Program-made: the position numbers and the translations under genes | The notes under the pieces: model-generated | Told to the model about the DNA's origin: nothing | Seen by the model: the letters and a program-made list of their open reading frames with translations, nothing else | Database searches by the model: none | Shown here: in pieces, positions 1-6,538 of the stretch | Numbering within the stretch: position 1 is the first letter of the stretch | Layout of the letters: each line of letters starts with the position of its first letter | NCBI GenBank assembly: GCA_964343805.1 | Contig: CAYFLR010000099.1 | Span: 1 to 15,059 of the forward strand | DNA: 15,059 bases | Source of the DNA: CAYFLR01 sp964343805 | Lineage (GTDB): Bacteria; Bdellovibrionota_B; Oligoflexia; CAYFLR01 | Reading direction: 5' to 3'

Positions 1-960
1 AATTAGAGTACACTTTAAGAAATAGAACCTTGGTAAGAAGTAGTCTGTTTTATCGAGGAGTGCCTCTATGGTCATTGGCAGAACAACAGGGAATAACAAC
101 TGCCAGTCTATATTGGCCAGGTGATGAGGCCGTTATTGCAGGTCATAAACCCAGCTATGGTTTCCCTTACAATCATCATGCGACCCATGAATATAAAATT
201 AATCAGATTTTAANNNNNNNNNNCTTGGTTAAAACTTCCTAAAGAAAAACGCCCCCATTTGGTGGCTCTTTATTTTCCCGATGTGGACTCAGCGGGTCAT
301 AAATTTGGACCAAAATCAAATGAGCTTAAAAACACTGTATTGAAGGTGGATCAAACATTAGGGATACTTTTTAGTAAAATAAAAAAACTTAAATTGCCCA
401 TCAATATTGTGGTGGTTTCAGACCATGGTATGCAAAAAATTGATCGGTCTCAAATTGAATATTTAGATCCTATGTTTAGCCAACCTTCAGAACAAAAGCT
501 TTTAAAAAAGTTCAAAGTGATTGGCTATGGCCCTATTATGCATCTCTATTATCAAGGAAGTAAAGGAGAAACGGATCTTAAAAAATTCATTCAGATATTC
601 AATAAAAAAGCAAAATTTAATCATGCTTACCTACGGAGGCAAATTCCTTCCAACCTGCATTACAAAAAGGATCCACGCATTGGAGATATTTTAATTATGT
701 CCACCTCCAATGGAGTCATTGAACGAGAAAAAAGTGCCCCTACCGCTGTGGCTACTCATGGTTATGACCCGATAGATAATAAAAATATGCACGGAATTTT
801 TTACGCAGCTGGCCCCTTGATCAATCAAGGGAAAATAGAAACTGTGGACAATGTGCATATCTATCCGTTGTTAGCGAGACTGCTTGATTTAAAAATCAAC
901 GAGCCCATCGATGGAGAATTAAAAAAGGTAGAATCTTTTTTAATTCCCACTTTGAGATAG
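1..960 (+). CDS. Type I phosphodiesterase / nucleotide pyrophosphatase family protein (5'-truncated, contains assembly gap)
   Basis: This is the C-terminal part of an alkaline-phosphatase-superfamily enzyme of the ENPP/autotaxin type, which hydrolyses phosphodiester or pyrophosphate bonds with two metal ions. Visible motifs are PLWSLAEQQG followed by YWPG near the left edge, the metal-binding block YFPDVDSAGHKFGP (Asp and His ligands), VVSDHGMQ (second Asp-His pair), and THGYDP with a following IFYAAGP (last His ligand). The nucleophile Thr region and the start codon lie outside the window. Codons are read from base 3 up to the Ns at 214-223, then from 226 in another frame (WLKLPKEKRPH...). 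Homology is continuous across the gap, so the frame change reflects the arbitrary 10-N gap and probably only one or a few residues are missing. The gene stops with TAG at 958-960, directly touching the stop of the convergent gene. Substrate and export signal cannot be judged. Confidence 0.88.
214..223. other. Assembly gap (10 N)
   Basis: Ten Ns interrupt the phosphodiesterase gene. The left flank is coded in frame 3 and the right flank in frame 1, so the true missing length must be a multiple of three if the gene is intact. It is therefore not 10. Confidence 0.95.
916..946. repeat. Perfect 12-bp AT-rich inverted repeat at the 3' end of the phosphodiesterase gene
   Basis: GAATTAAAAAAG (916-927) and CTTTTTTAATTC (935-946) are exact inverted copies around a 7-nt centre. 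One further T:A pair and one G:U pair can extend the stem inward to a triloop. It lies inside the coding region, 15-45 bases past the stop of the opposing lipoprotein gene. An A-tract on one arm and a T-tract on the other would suit a bidirectional terminator for the two abutting convergent genes, but the stem is GC-poor and this role is an inference. Confidence 0.5.
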
Positions 961-1851
961 TTAATTGGTGGCTGCTTCACAAGTTTGATTATCTGCAGCA
1001 TCATAGAAACTATCTTGCAAACCCTGCATCAGGAAATTGACCAGCACTGGAGCATAAATCTTCTCATCAAAAACCGGATTCCCGGCTGTAAAAGCTGATA
1101 AAGGGAGGTTAACAGACAATGAGAGCTCTTGCAGTTTTTGATTTTTGACCATCTTTTCCACGATTGGAAGATAATCATAAGAGCAGAAAATGGAATTATC
1201 AATTTCCGTTGTGTTACTTTCAAATAGTTCTATACCTGTTTTATTACCTAGTTCTTTGAGAGTATTGATATCTGGTGAAGGACAGGAAACAGCTCCACTT
1301 TGACAGCGAGTTATAACTTCTTGATTATCCGCATAGAGCTTCATCTCCCAATCCTTATTAGTGATCTCAAGAGATTCATTTAGGGCAAATAGTTCTTTTA
1401 AATAGTTATTAATTACTAAGGTAAAAGGTTTTGTTTCTTCCGCAGGTGCACTAGGAGCCATAACCTCTTCCTCTTCAGCATTGGGAATCGCCTCTACTAC
1501 TTCAGGTAATTCTTCTGGGGTTATTGAAGGTTCGATAGGCATAACAGATGGTTGTAGATCCACCTCTTGCTGATCTGCCAATTTCTGTTGCTTAATTTGT
1601 ACTTCGAGTTCTGCTATTTTTTGATCTCGTTCTGCTAGGGCATTTTGCAAGTCTTCCTGGGTTAAATAGAGAGGACTCTCCTCGCTGACCTCAACACTTT
1701 TAATTGAATCCTCTTTATTTTCGGATTCTACTACTGTAGTTTCTTCTTCATCGGGAGCTTCTTCCCCATTATTTTCACCACAAGCACCAAATCCGAGCAG
1801 GGATAAGATTAATAAGATTATTAAATATTGAGAATTCTTCTTTTTAAACAT
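961..1851 (-). CDS. Predicted lipoprotein, acidic with short coiled coil, unknown function
   Basis: I do not recognise the family (296 aa). A basic N-terminus, a hydrophobic stretch (about residues 9-22) and LLGFGAC with the lipid-acceptor Cys24 predict a signal-peptidase II substrate. The mature protein begins with an Asp/Glu-rich linker (25-60), then a probable coiled coil (about 65-95, ALAERDQKIAELEVQ), a Pro/Glu-rich linker (100-140) and a C-terminal domain (about 143-296). That domain has four cysteines (183, 190, 223, 291) that could form disulfides. The layout suggests a domain held away from the membrane on a flexible stalk. The ATG at 1849-1851 is preceded by a strong GGAGG six bases upstream. 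The stop TAA (961-963) abuts the stop of the convergent phosphodiesterase. The gene appears monocistronic, with its own upstream region. Confidence 0.75.
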   Translation of the reverse strand: MFKKKNSQYLIILLILSLLGFGACGENNGEEAPDEEETTVVESENKEDSIKSVEVSEESPLYLTQEDLQNALAERDQKIAELEVQIKQQKLADQQEVDLQPSVMPIEPSITPEELPEVVEAIPNAEEEEVMAPSAPAEETKPFTLVINNYLKELFALNESLEITNKDWEMKLYADNQEVITRCQSGAVSCPSPDINTLKELGNKTGIELFESNTTEIDNSIFCSYDYLPIVEKMVKNQKLQELSLSVNLPLSAFTAGNPVFDEKIYAPVLVNFLMQGLQDSFYDAADNQTCEAATN

Positions 1852-1857
1852 GCTAGA

Positions 1858-1892
1858 CCTCCGGTTAAGAGTGATTATTTTCTCTCCACCGG
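1858..1892 (-). promoter_or_regulatory. Leader hairpin overlapping the ribosome binding site of the 961-1851 lipoprotein gene
   Basis: On the minus strand CCGGT-gg-AGAG (1892-1882) pairs with CTCT-ta-ACCGG (1871-1861) around a 10-nt A/T loop, with a 2x2 internal loop. The last two paired bases are the first two of the GGAGG Shine-Dalgarno (1862-1858). A second stretch, ACCTCC (about 1918-1923), is also complementary to the GGAGGT of the ribosome site. Partial masking of the ribosome site is possible but unproven. Confidence 0.35.
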
Positions 1893-2003
1893 GGCTTCTG
1901 CAATTAGTAAACCATTTGGAGGTTTTGTTGGAATTTTCCTGCTTATCTATCTATTTTTCTAATAATTTATTTTTTAATATTATTATATCATTATTTTATT
2001 ATA

Positions 2004-2031
2004 TTTATATTTTTTTTTGTTAAAGTATCAA
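2004..2031 (-). promoter_or_regulatory. Possible sigma-70-type promoter for the 961-1851 lipoprotein gene
   Basis: On the minus strand TTGATA (2031-2026) is followed by a 16-nt A-rich spacer and TATAAA (2009-2004). The implied leader is about 145 nt. The whole 1925-2020 stretch is extremely A/T-rich and contains other TATAAT-like hexamers, so the exact start is uncertain. Confidence 0.35.
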
Positions 2032-2064
2032 TTTTAAACCAACTGGTGGCATTAGTTCACCACT

Positions 2065-3498
2065 TCAGTTCTCACACTCTTCTCCAAGAGCGTTGGAATA
2101 CTCTTTGGCTGGTACATCCAACTTAAAAGCTTCGAGGACAAAATCCGGTTTGATCTGACAAGAGTCAAGGGATTTGTAGTTAGCAGGGCACTCTCCCCGA
2201 TCCGCTTGGTCACAGATTTCTTTTAAAAAGAGATCGACATAAGTAGGTGTAACCTTTAATAATTCAACGCAATCTCCTTCTGAAACACAAAAGGCATCAA
2301 CTTCCTCTTCATTTCCCGTATTGGCATTGAATTCAGCATTCAATTCACTATTTTCACACTCCTCTTTGGTGTTAAACAGGGAATAGCCTTTCATATTATT
2401 AAAATTGGTTTCTTCTCCATAATAAATACAAGAAGGTAAGCTAGTATACTCCTCTTCACATTTCCCGATACTCCAAGTACTCCCTTCCACACTGGCACAA
2501 TTCGCCTTCAATGTAGCCATTGAGGAGTTCGAAATATTGTAATATTCATAACACATTTTATATTCTTTCTCATCCACTGTCCCATGAGGAGATGTACAAC
2601 TGCCATAGGGGACACTGAAGGGCTGATAGGATCGAAATGGATCATTGCTTTGATAGTTGATATTAACCAATTCTTGCTCTTTTGGTTCTTCTCCATTCAA
2701 CTCAAGCTGCCTGGTTAATTCGCCAATATTAAGCTTATCTAATAAAGCCCTCACTGCATCAAAGTCCTGATGAGAGGTCACCGCCATGACCACAAACCGA
2801 TCCCCAATGATAACTCTTTCTGAATGGCTCTTGGGAGTTGATTTGGAGGCAGGCAGAGCCACTTGATATGAGGTGTATCCTTTATAGCTGACTTGCTTGG
2901 AACTTCCTCTTCCAGAATCATCATCTGGCGAGGGATAAAAATGAGCAATGGCCTCTGGAAAGGCCTGCTGAACTTCTGGGGTGTTTTTTACATAATCGAA
3001 GATATAAACCTCTCCGATACAATCCTCCCCCTCGGTACAAGGCTGTTCAAAAGTGAAACTAAAGAGCAAGAAAGTGACCCATTTATCCATACTAGAAATG
3101 GTCCTTATGGAATAATCTGGAGTCATAATGCCAGACATATTAGCGGGAATTACTTTGCTCAACTGAAGGACCGAAAGAGGATATTTAATAGGCTCTTTGG
3201 GCTCTTCTTTTACAACGGGTTTTTCATTAGAAGGCTGGCTTTCCTCCTTTTTATCCTCAGGGTCTTTCTTCTCCTCTTCTGTTTCCTGCTCCTTTTTCTC
3301 AGTATTAATGAGACTATCCCTAGAGGGATCCTTTTGATTCAATGGATCCTGTCTATCCGGTAGAGCCTGCGCACTGGTATCAATTTGATTTACCTGATTT
3401 GGATTGCGTTTTTCCATCTTCCCGCAGTTCTGATAGCCCATCACGGAGGATATCAAGAAAAGAATCACCAGAACAAGAATAAGTCTTTGCTTTTCCAT
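2065..3498 (-). CDS. Predicted Cys-rich lipoprotein with noncanonical lipobox, unknown function
   Basis: The family is unknown (477 aa). The chosen start is the ATG at 3498, because GGTGG lies six bases upstream; a TTG four codons earlier at 3510 overlaps that ribosome site. The N-terminus has a hydrophobic run ending GYQNC (Cys25), a noncanonical lipobox with Asn at -1. Residues 65-105 form a Lys/Glu/Pro-rich low-complexity stalk. A first domain follows (about 106-262), then a disulfide-like region (about 300-477) holding Cys at 301, 316, 334, 347, 357, 381, 404, 410, 429, 437, 447 and 475. Within it CYEYY-x14-C and then GSTW before the next Cys look like a small Cys module. Surface or periplasmic location is inferred. 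It lies between the palindrome array upstream and the next lipoprotein gene downstream. I see no enzyme motif. Confidence 0.72.
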   Translation of the reverse strand: MEKQRLILVLVILFLISSVMGYQNCGKMEKRNPNQVNQIDTSAQALPDRQDPLNQKDPSRDSLINTEKKEQETEEEKKDPEDKKEESQPSNEKPVVKEEPKEPIKYPLSVLQLSKVIPANMSGIMTPDYSIRTISSMDKWVTFLLFSFTFEQPCTEGEDCIGEVYIFDYVKNTPEVQQAFPEAIAHFYPSPDDDSGRGSSKQVSYKGYTSYQVALPASKSTPKSHSERVIIGDRFVVMAVTSHQDFDAVRALLDKLNIGELTRQLELNGEEPKEQELVNINYQSNDPFRSYQPFSVPYGSCTSPHGTVDEKEYKMCYEYYNISNSSMATLKANCASVEGSTWSIGKCEEEYTSLPSCIYYGEETNFNNMKGYSLFNTKEECENSELNAEFNANTGNEEEVDAFCVSEGDCVELLKVTPTYVDLFLKEICDQADRGECPANYKSLDSCQIKPDFVLEAFKLDVPAKEYSNALGEECEN

Positions 3499-3704
3499 AT
3501 TTTCCACCAAGATTTAGTGAATATAATTAATAATTTTCAAATATAATTTCTTATCGTTGGAAGAGCTTAGGATCTTTAAGGAGTAGGAATTTTAGCTATA
3601 CTTTCAGCCATTTTGACTATTTGAAATATTTAAAAAGAGGTTGGGTTTTAAATTTTGAAAAAATCAAGGGCAGGGTTATGGTAAGTGTAAAATCTCACCC
3701 AGAA
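3499..3704. other. A/T-rich leader region, no gene seen
   Basis: This is the upstream region of the 477-aa lipoprotein gene. I see no plausible coding frame and no convincing -35/-10 pair. Together with the palindrome array that follows it makes a non-coding stretch of about 385 bases. Confidence 0.5.
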
Positions 3705-3749
3705 TTGACAGAACTACGATTATAAAAATTATAACGCTTGTTATGACAC
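3705..3749. repeat. Palindromic element, copy 1 (degenerate)
   Basis: This 45-bp element is centred on ATTATAA-aaa-TTATAA and matches copy 3 at 31 of 45 positions in the same orientation without gaps. Its outer arms (TTGACAGAACT... and ...GTTATGACAC) have decayed and pair only partly. Confidence 0.7.
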
Positions 3750-3766
3750 ATATTTTGCCTTATTTT

Positions 3767-3811
3767 GTGCCAAAAACTCGATTATAAGCTCTATAATACG
3801 AGTTTTGGCAC
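3767..3811. repeat. Palindromic element, copy 2
   Basis: GTGCCAAAAACTCG and CGAGTTTTGGCAC are inverted copies apart from one extra A in the first arm and one in the centre. Inside them ATTATA pairs with TATAAT around AGCTC. This is the most perfect hairpin of the three. TATAAT hexamers occur on both strands. It starts exactly 62 bp after copy 1. Confidence 0.9.
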
Positions 3812-3828
3812 TCTTTTCACCAGCTTTT

Positions 3829-3873
3829 GTGCCAAAACTACCATTATAATTTTTATAAATTAAGTTTTGGCAC
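3829..3873. repeat. Palindromic element, copy 3
   Basis: GTGCCAAAACT and AGTTTTGGCAC are perfect 11-bp inverted arms, and TTATAA-ttt-TTATAA forms the centre. It matches copy 2 at 34 of 45 positions and starts exactly 62 bp after it. It ends 10 bases past the stop of the 3884-4813 gene. Neither side has the T-run expected of a Rho-independent terminator. Confidence 0.9.
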
Positions 3874-3883
3874 TCGCGCTTTC

Positions 3884-4813
3884 TTACTCATAATCTCTAA
3901 ACAATGAAGAGCAAGTCATTCTATAAGGGCCTTCCGCATTATGAGTATAGGAGAGGGTTTTTCCCATAGCGTCATTCCTTCTATAGTGAGTAAAGACCTG
4001 GACCACTTCCTTGTTTTTGTTAAGGGTATAGTAAAATCGAGGATTATCGTTAAAAACTCTTTCTTTTGGAATCATTAACCAGCCATTTTCAATAGGAAAA
4101 CTAAGCAAATCATCGACACTGAGATCATACTTAACAAGGAGTTCTTCCACGGTGTAACATCTTCCTCTATCATAAGCATCTCTTGAAAACCGATTATAAC
4201 CTTCATAATAATCATCCTCACCCTCGGTTATTTCAATTTCTCCCCAGAACAGGGGAAGAGCCTCTACACTCGTCACTGGAACCTCGAGGTCGCTGGAATT
4301 TTTATGATTAATTATAAAAATATCGTCATAATAAAAGGTCCCATTATCATGCCATTCCATTCTACTTACGTGCCTCAATGTGCAGCGATTGTCATATCGT
4401 GATGTAAAACCGAGGTAGGTCGCATTATCTTTAGACCAATGACCTTTTTGGCAAAAATTATCTATGAGCAAGCGAGCCTTCCTCTCTTTGATGATGGAAA
4501 ATTCTCCTATGGGATTGCCACGATTATAGATAACTCCAGTATTGGAGGAAGGAGCGTTTAAAGCAAAGCGATAGATATGCACCCGTTTTTCTGACAATTT
4601 GTATTTTTCTTCCACTCCAGGACATTGGACTTTTCCTAAAGTGCCTTCTACCTGATTTTCAGCTAACTGTTTGACCGATTTAAAACCAAAGAAGCATCCC
4701 GGATTGTTCGTTTTTTCACCAAACTCTACCAAAGAATCAGTAAGTAATTCTTTTAATTCACCACCAGCATAAAGCTGCCCTACACTAAAAATAATAATTA
4801 ACAAGTATCTCAT
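3884..4813 (-). CDS. Secreted protein of unknown function
   Basis: The family is unknown (309 aa). The ATG at 4813 is preferred because GGGAGG (4826-4821 on the minus strand) lies seven bases upstream. A TTG 11 codons earlier in the same frame would put that site inside the coding region. Residues 1-16 (MRYLLIIIFSVGQLYA) form a short signal peptide, with cleavage likely after Ala16. The mature part has six cysteines (40, 64, 121, 144, 219, 301), an even number that fits periplasmic disulfides, and many Tyr and Asp residues around 150-215 (EDDYYEGYNRFSRDAYDRGR). I recognise no catalytic motif. A good promoter sits just upstream, so it is probably transcribed on its own. Three palindromes lie immediately downstream. 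Confidence 0.72.
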   Translation of the reverse strand: MRYLLIIIFSVGQLYAGGELKELLTDSLVEFGEKTNNPGCFFGFKSVKQLAENQVEGTLGKVQCPGVEEKYKLSEKRVHIYRFALNAPSSNTGVIYNRGNPIGEFSIIKERKARLLIDNFCQKGHWSKDNATYLGFTSRYDNRCTLRHVSRMEWHDNGTFYYDDIFIINHKNSSDLEVPVTSVEALPLFWGEIEITEGEDDYYEGYNRFSRDAYDRGRCYTVEELLVKYDLSVDDLLSFPIENGWLMIPKERVFNDNPRFYYTLNKNKEVVQVFTHYRRNDAMGKTLSYTHNAEGPYRMTCSSLFRDYE

Positions 4814-4854
4814 AAAATGACCTCCCAAGGGGGTTAAAGTTAACAACGATCATT

Positions 4855-4883
4855 TTATTAGCATATCATTTTATTTTTGTCAA
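4855..4883 (-). promoter_or_regulatory. Sigma-70-type promoter of the 3884-4813 gene
   Basis: On the minus strand a consensus TTGACA (4883-4878) is followed by a 17-nt spacer and TAATAA (4860-4855), with TGC directly before it giving an extended -10. Transcription would begin near 4848, leaving a leader of about 35 nt before the ATG at 4813. Confidence 0.6.
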
Positions 4884-4971
4884 ATCTGCAAATCCAGATT
4901 TTTTATCCAGTATTATCATTATATTAATAGATGATTATTAAAGATAAGAGTAAACGATCTGATAATAAAAT

Positions 4972-4991
4972 AAAAAAAGGAATAAATTTCC
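4972..4991 (-). terminator. Weak terminator-like structure after the TolC-like gene
   Basis: On the minus strand GGAA-attta-TTCC (4991-4979) is followed at once by seven Ts (4978-4972) and more A/T. The 4-bp stem is short, so this is a weak candidate. It lies 18 bases past the TolC stop and upstream of the next promoter. Confidence 0.3.
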
Positions 4992-5008
4992 GCATATAGA
5001 ATTTAAAA

Positions 5009-6538
5009 CTACAACATCTCCTTCAACTGCTTTTGATAGAGCTCCAACTGCCCAGTTTGAGATAAAAAAGAGGCCAGAGTAAGATGCAAAGAGATGTAGT
5101 TTTGAGCCTCTACAATTTTAGTGGCATCAAAAAGATTCTGAGTATCAAGAAAAACGCTGGTGGGAATTTTACCAATATTAAATTCTTTAGTTTGAATGGT
5201 TAAGAGTTTTTTACGTTTCTTATGTATTTTCTTTAATCTCTTAAGCTGCTCCTCATGCATTTGGATTTTAGATCTTGATTCATCAAATAGCTGCTGCACA
5301 CTTGCAATGATATTTTGCCTTTCTGCCGCAATTTGAGATTTCTTAGCTTTGAGGGCTTTAAAATCCGAATTCATTTTATTGGAAGATGGATTAATAGACA
5401 CATCCAGCTTCAACATAAAGGTAGGATAATCTCCACTGAAAAATTTATCACTGGTGTCATCCCACTCCTCTTCTGAGGCATTACTAGCCACAGAGGTTAT
5501 AAGATCCCATTTACTTTTTTGCTGCATGCGATTGAGGGCCAAAGATTTATCTAAAGTTTCACTGGTTGATTGGAGCTGTTTCAAAACCGGGTGTAGGGTT
5601 AGCATACTTCCTTTGGCCTTATTAAGAAGGGTAAGAGGTTGTAACTCTCCTTTGGGCGAATTAATTTTGGCCCATTTAACATAAGGTGCTCTTTTTTTAT
5701 CTTTACTAATTAAAGATATTAAACTGCTGAGCTTAATATACTTTTGTTCGAGTAGTTTTTGTTTTTGCTCAATCTCATCTTCGGTAGATAATATATTTAG
5801 CTCACTCAATATCAGTTCACTTTTTTCCGCCAGCCCCAGCTCCGCCTTTCGCCTATTACTTTTATGCAAAAGTTTCTTTCTTGTCAGAGAGTGTTGAAGA
5901 TTTTTTAAAATCACTTGATGAAGATAAATATCCCAGTAGATAGATATGAGTGAGAGTTTTATCTGAGAGGTAACCATGGTTGCTTGCAAGAGACTCACCT
6001 CCACCTGCTTACCCAAAATCTTCTTTTGCAGAGTAAATTGTTCATTGGCATAATTATGATACAGAGGAATTTTTGCAAAAAGTTCAGCTCCTAAATCATT
6101 TAATTCCATCGACTCAGGTAACTTGGGCTGCATAGGATTTCCTGCAAACTCACCATTTTCTATATCACTGCCACTTAATTTTAACTTGCCTCCCACTGCC
6201 ATCCCAATAGGTAAAAACTTACTTGCTTCACTTTCTAAACTCCACTTTTTTACCTCTGCAGTCCCACTAAATCCCTTCAAACCATCGGCTTTATTTTTCT
6301 TTAAAATGTAGGCAGGAGAGGTTTTCAACTGCCAGTCAAATAGCCCCTGCAAAGCCTCTTGATTTTGTTTCTTTTCATTTTGCTCCCACTGTTTTTTAAC
6401 CAGGAGAGGATGAACAGACACATCTTCTAGCAGCTCTATGAGATTAATATGGGAAGGGTTTGATTTAGCATGAAGGTGATCACTGTTTACAAGAAAAGGA
6501 CTTATGAAAAGTAAAAATAGAATTCCATTAGTAATCAT
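5009..6538 (-). CDS. TolC-family outer-membrane efflux protein (in frame with the upstream RND gene, no stop between)
   Basis: This 509-residue protein has the two-repeat helical pattern of outer-membrane efflux channels, which carry substrate from an inner-membrane pump across the outer membrane. Residues 1-24 (MITNGILFLLFISPFLVNSD then HLHA) look like a signal peptide. The first helical repeat includes SLISIYWDIYLHQVILKNL and KAELGLAEKSELILSE. The second repeat ends with FNIGKIPTSVFLDTQNLF, the usual channel signature of Gly, a hydrophobic pair and Gln. I place the start at the ATG at 6538 because TTAAAGGGTA lies just upstream, the same ribosome-site context as the protease gene at 12075. 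The reading frame is open further upstream into the C-terminus of the RND permease, so a fused protein is the alternative. The last residues (LYQKQLKEML) end at 5009. Confidence 0.85.
   Translation of the reverse strand: MITNGILFLLFISPFLVNSDHLHAKSNPSHINLIELLEDVSVHPLLVKKQWEQNEKKQNQEALQGLFDWQLKTSPAYILKKNKADGLKGFSGTAEVKKWSLESEASKFLPIGMAVGGKLKLSGSDIENGEFAGNPMQPKLPESMELNDLGAELFAKIPLYHNYANEQFTLQKKILGKQVEVSLLQATMVTSQIKLSLISIYWDIYLHQVILKNLQHSLTRKKLLHKSNRRKAELGLAEKSELILSELNILSTEDEIEQKQKLLEQKYIKLSSLISLISKDKKRAPYVKWAKINSPKGELQPLTLLNKAKGSMLTLHPVLKQLQSTSETLDKSLALNRMQQKSKWDLITSVASNASEEEWDDTSDKFFSGDYPTFMLKLDVSINPSSNKMNSDFKALKAKKSQIAAERQNIIASVQQLFDESRSKIQMHEEQLKRLKKIHKKRKKLLTIQTKEFNIGKIPTSVFLDTQNLFDATKIVEAQNYISLHLTLASFLSQTGQLELYQKQLKEML

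Noticed and set aside
904..915. CCATCGATGG palindrome as a regulatory site
   Set aside because: It is a 10-bp palindrome within coding sequence with no repeat elsewhere that I noticed. It is likely chance.
1..960. Frameshifted pseudogene of the phosphodiesterase
   Set aside because: The frame change coincides exactly with the Ns at 214-223, and all visible motifs on both sides are intact.
2893..3363. 156-codon open frame on the plus strand
   Set aside because: It is antisense to the Cys-rich lipoprotein gene. Its Leu/Phe-rich C-terminus is simply the complement of the Lys/Glu-rich stalk.
3705..3873. CRISPR array
   Set aside because: There are only three units, the repeats are 45 bp and only 69-76% identical, and the spacers are 17 bp, too short. 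No cas gene is in the window. The units are full palindromes, unlike CRISPR repeats.
3705..3873. Integron attC sites
   Set aside because: No RYYYAAC/GTTRRRY core pair is seen at the arm ends. The spacing of 17 bp leaves no room for cassettes, and no integrase is present.
3705..3873. Rho-independent terminators for the 3884-4813 gene
   Set aside because: The hairpins are strong, but neither strand has a T-run after the stem, and three regularly phased copies would be redundant. Not excluded as RNA-end stabilisers.
4814..4846. TTG start at 4846 for the secreted unknown
   Set aside because: The GGGAGG ribosome site would fall inside the gene, and the signal peptide begins properly at the ATG at 4813.
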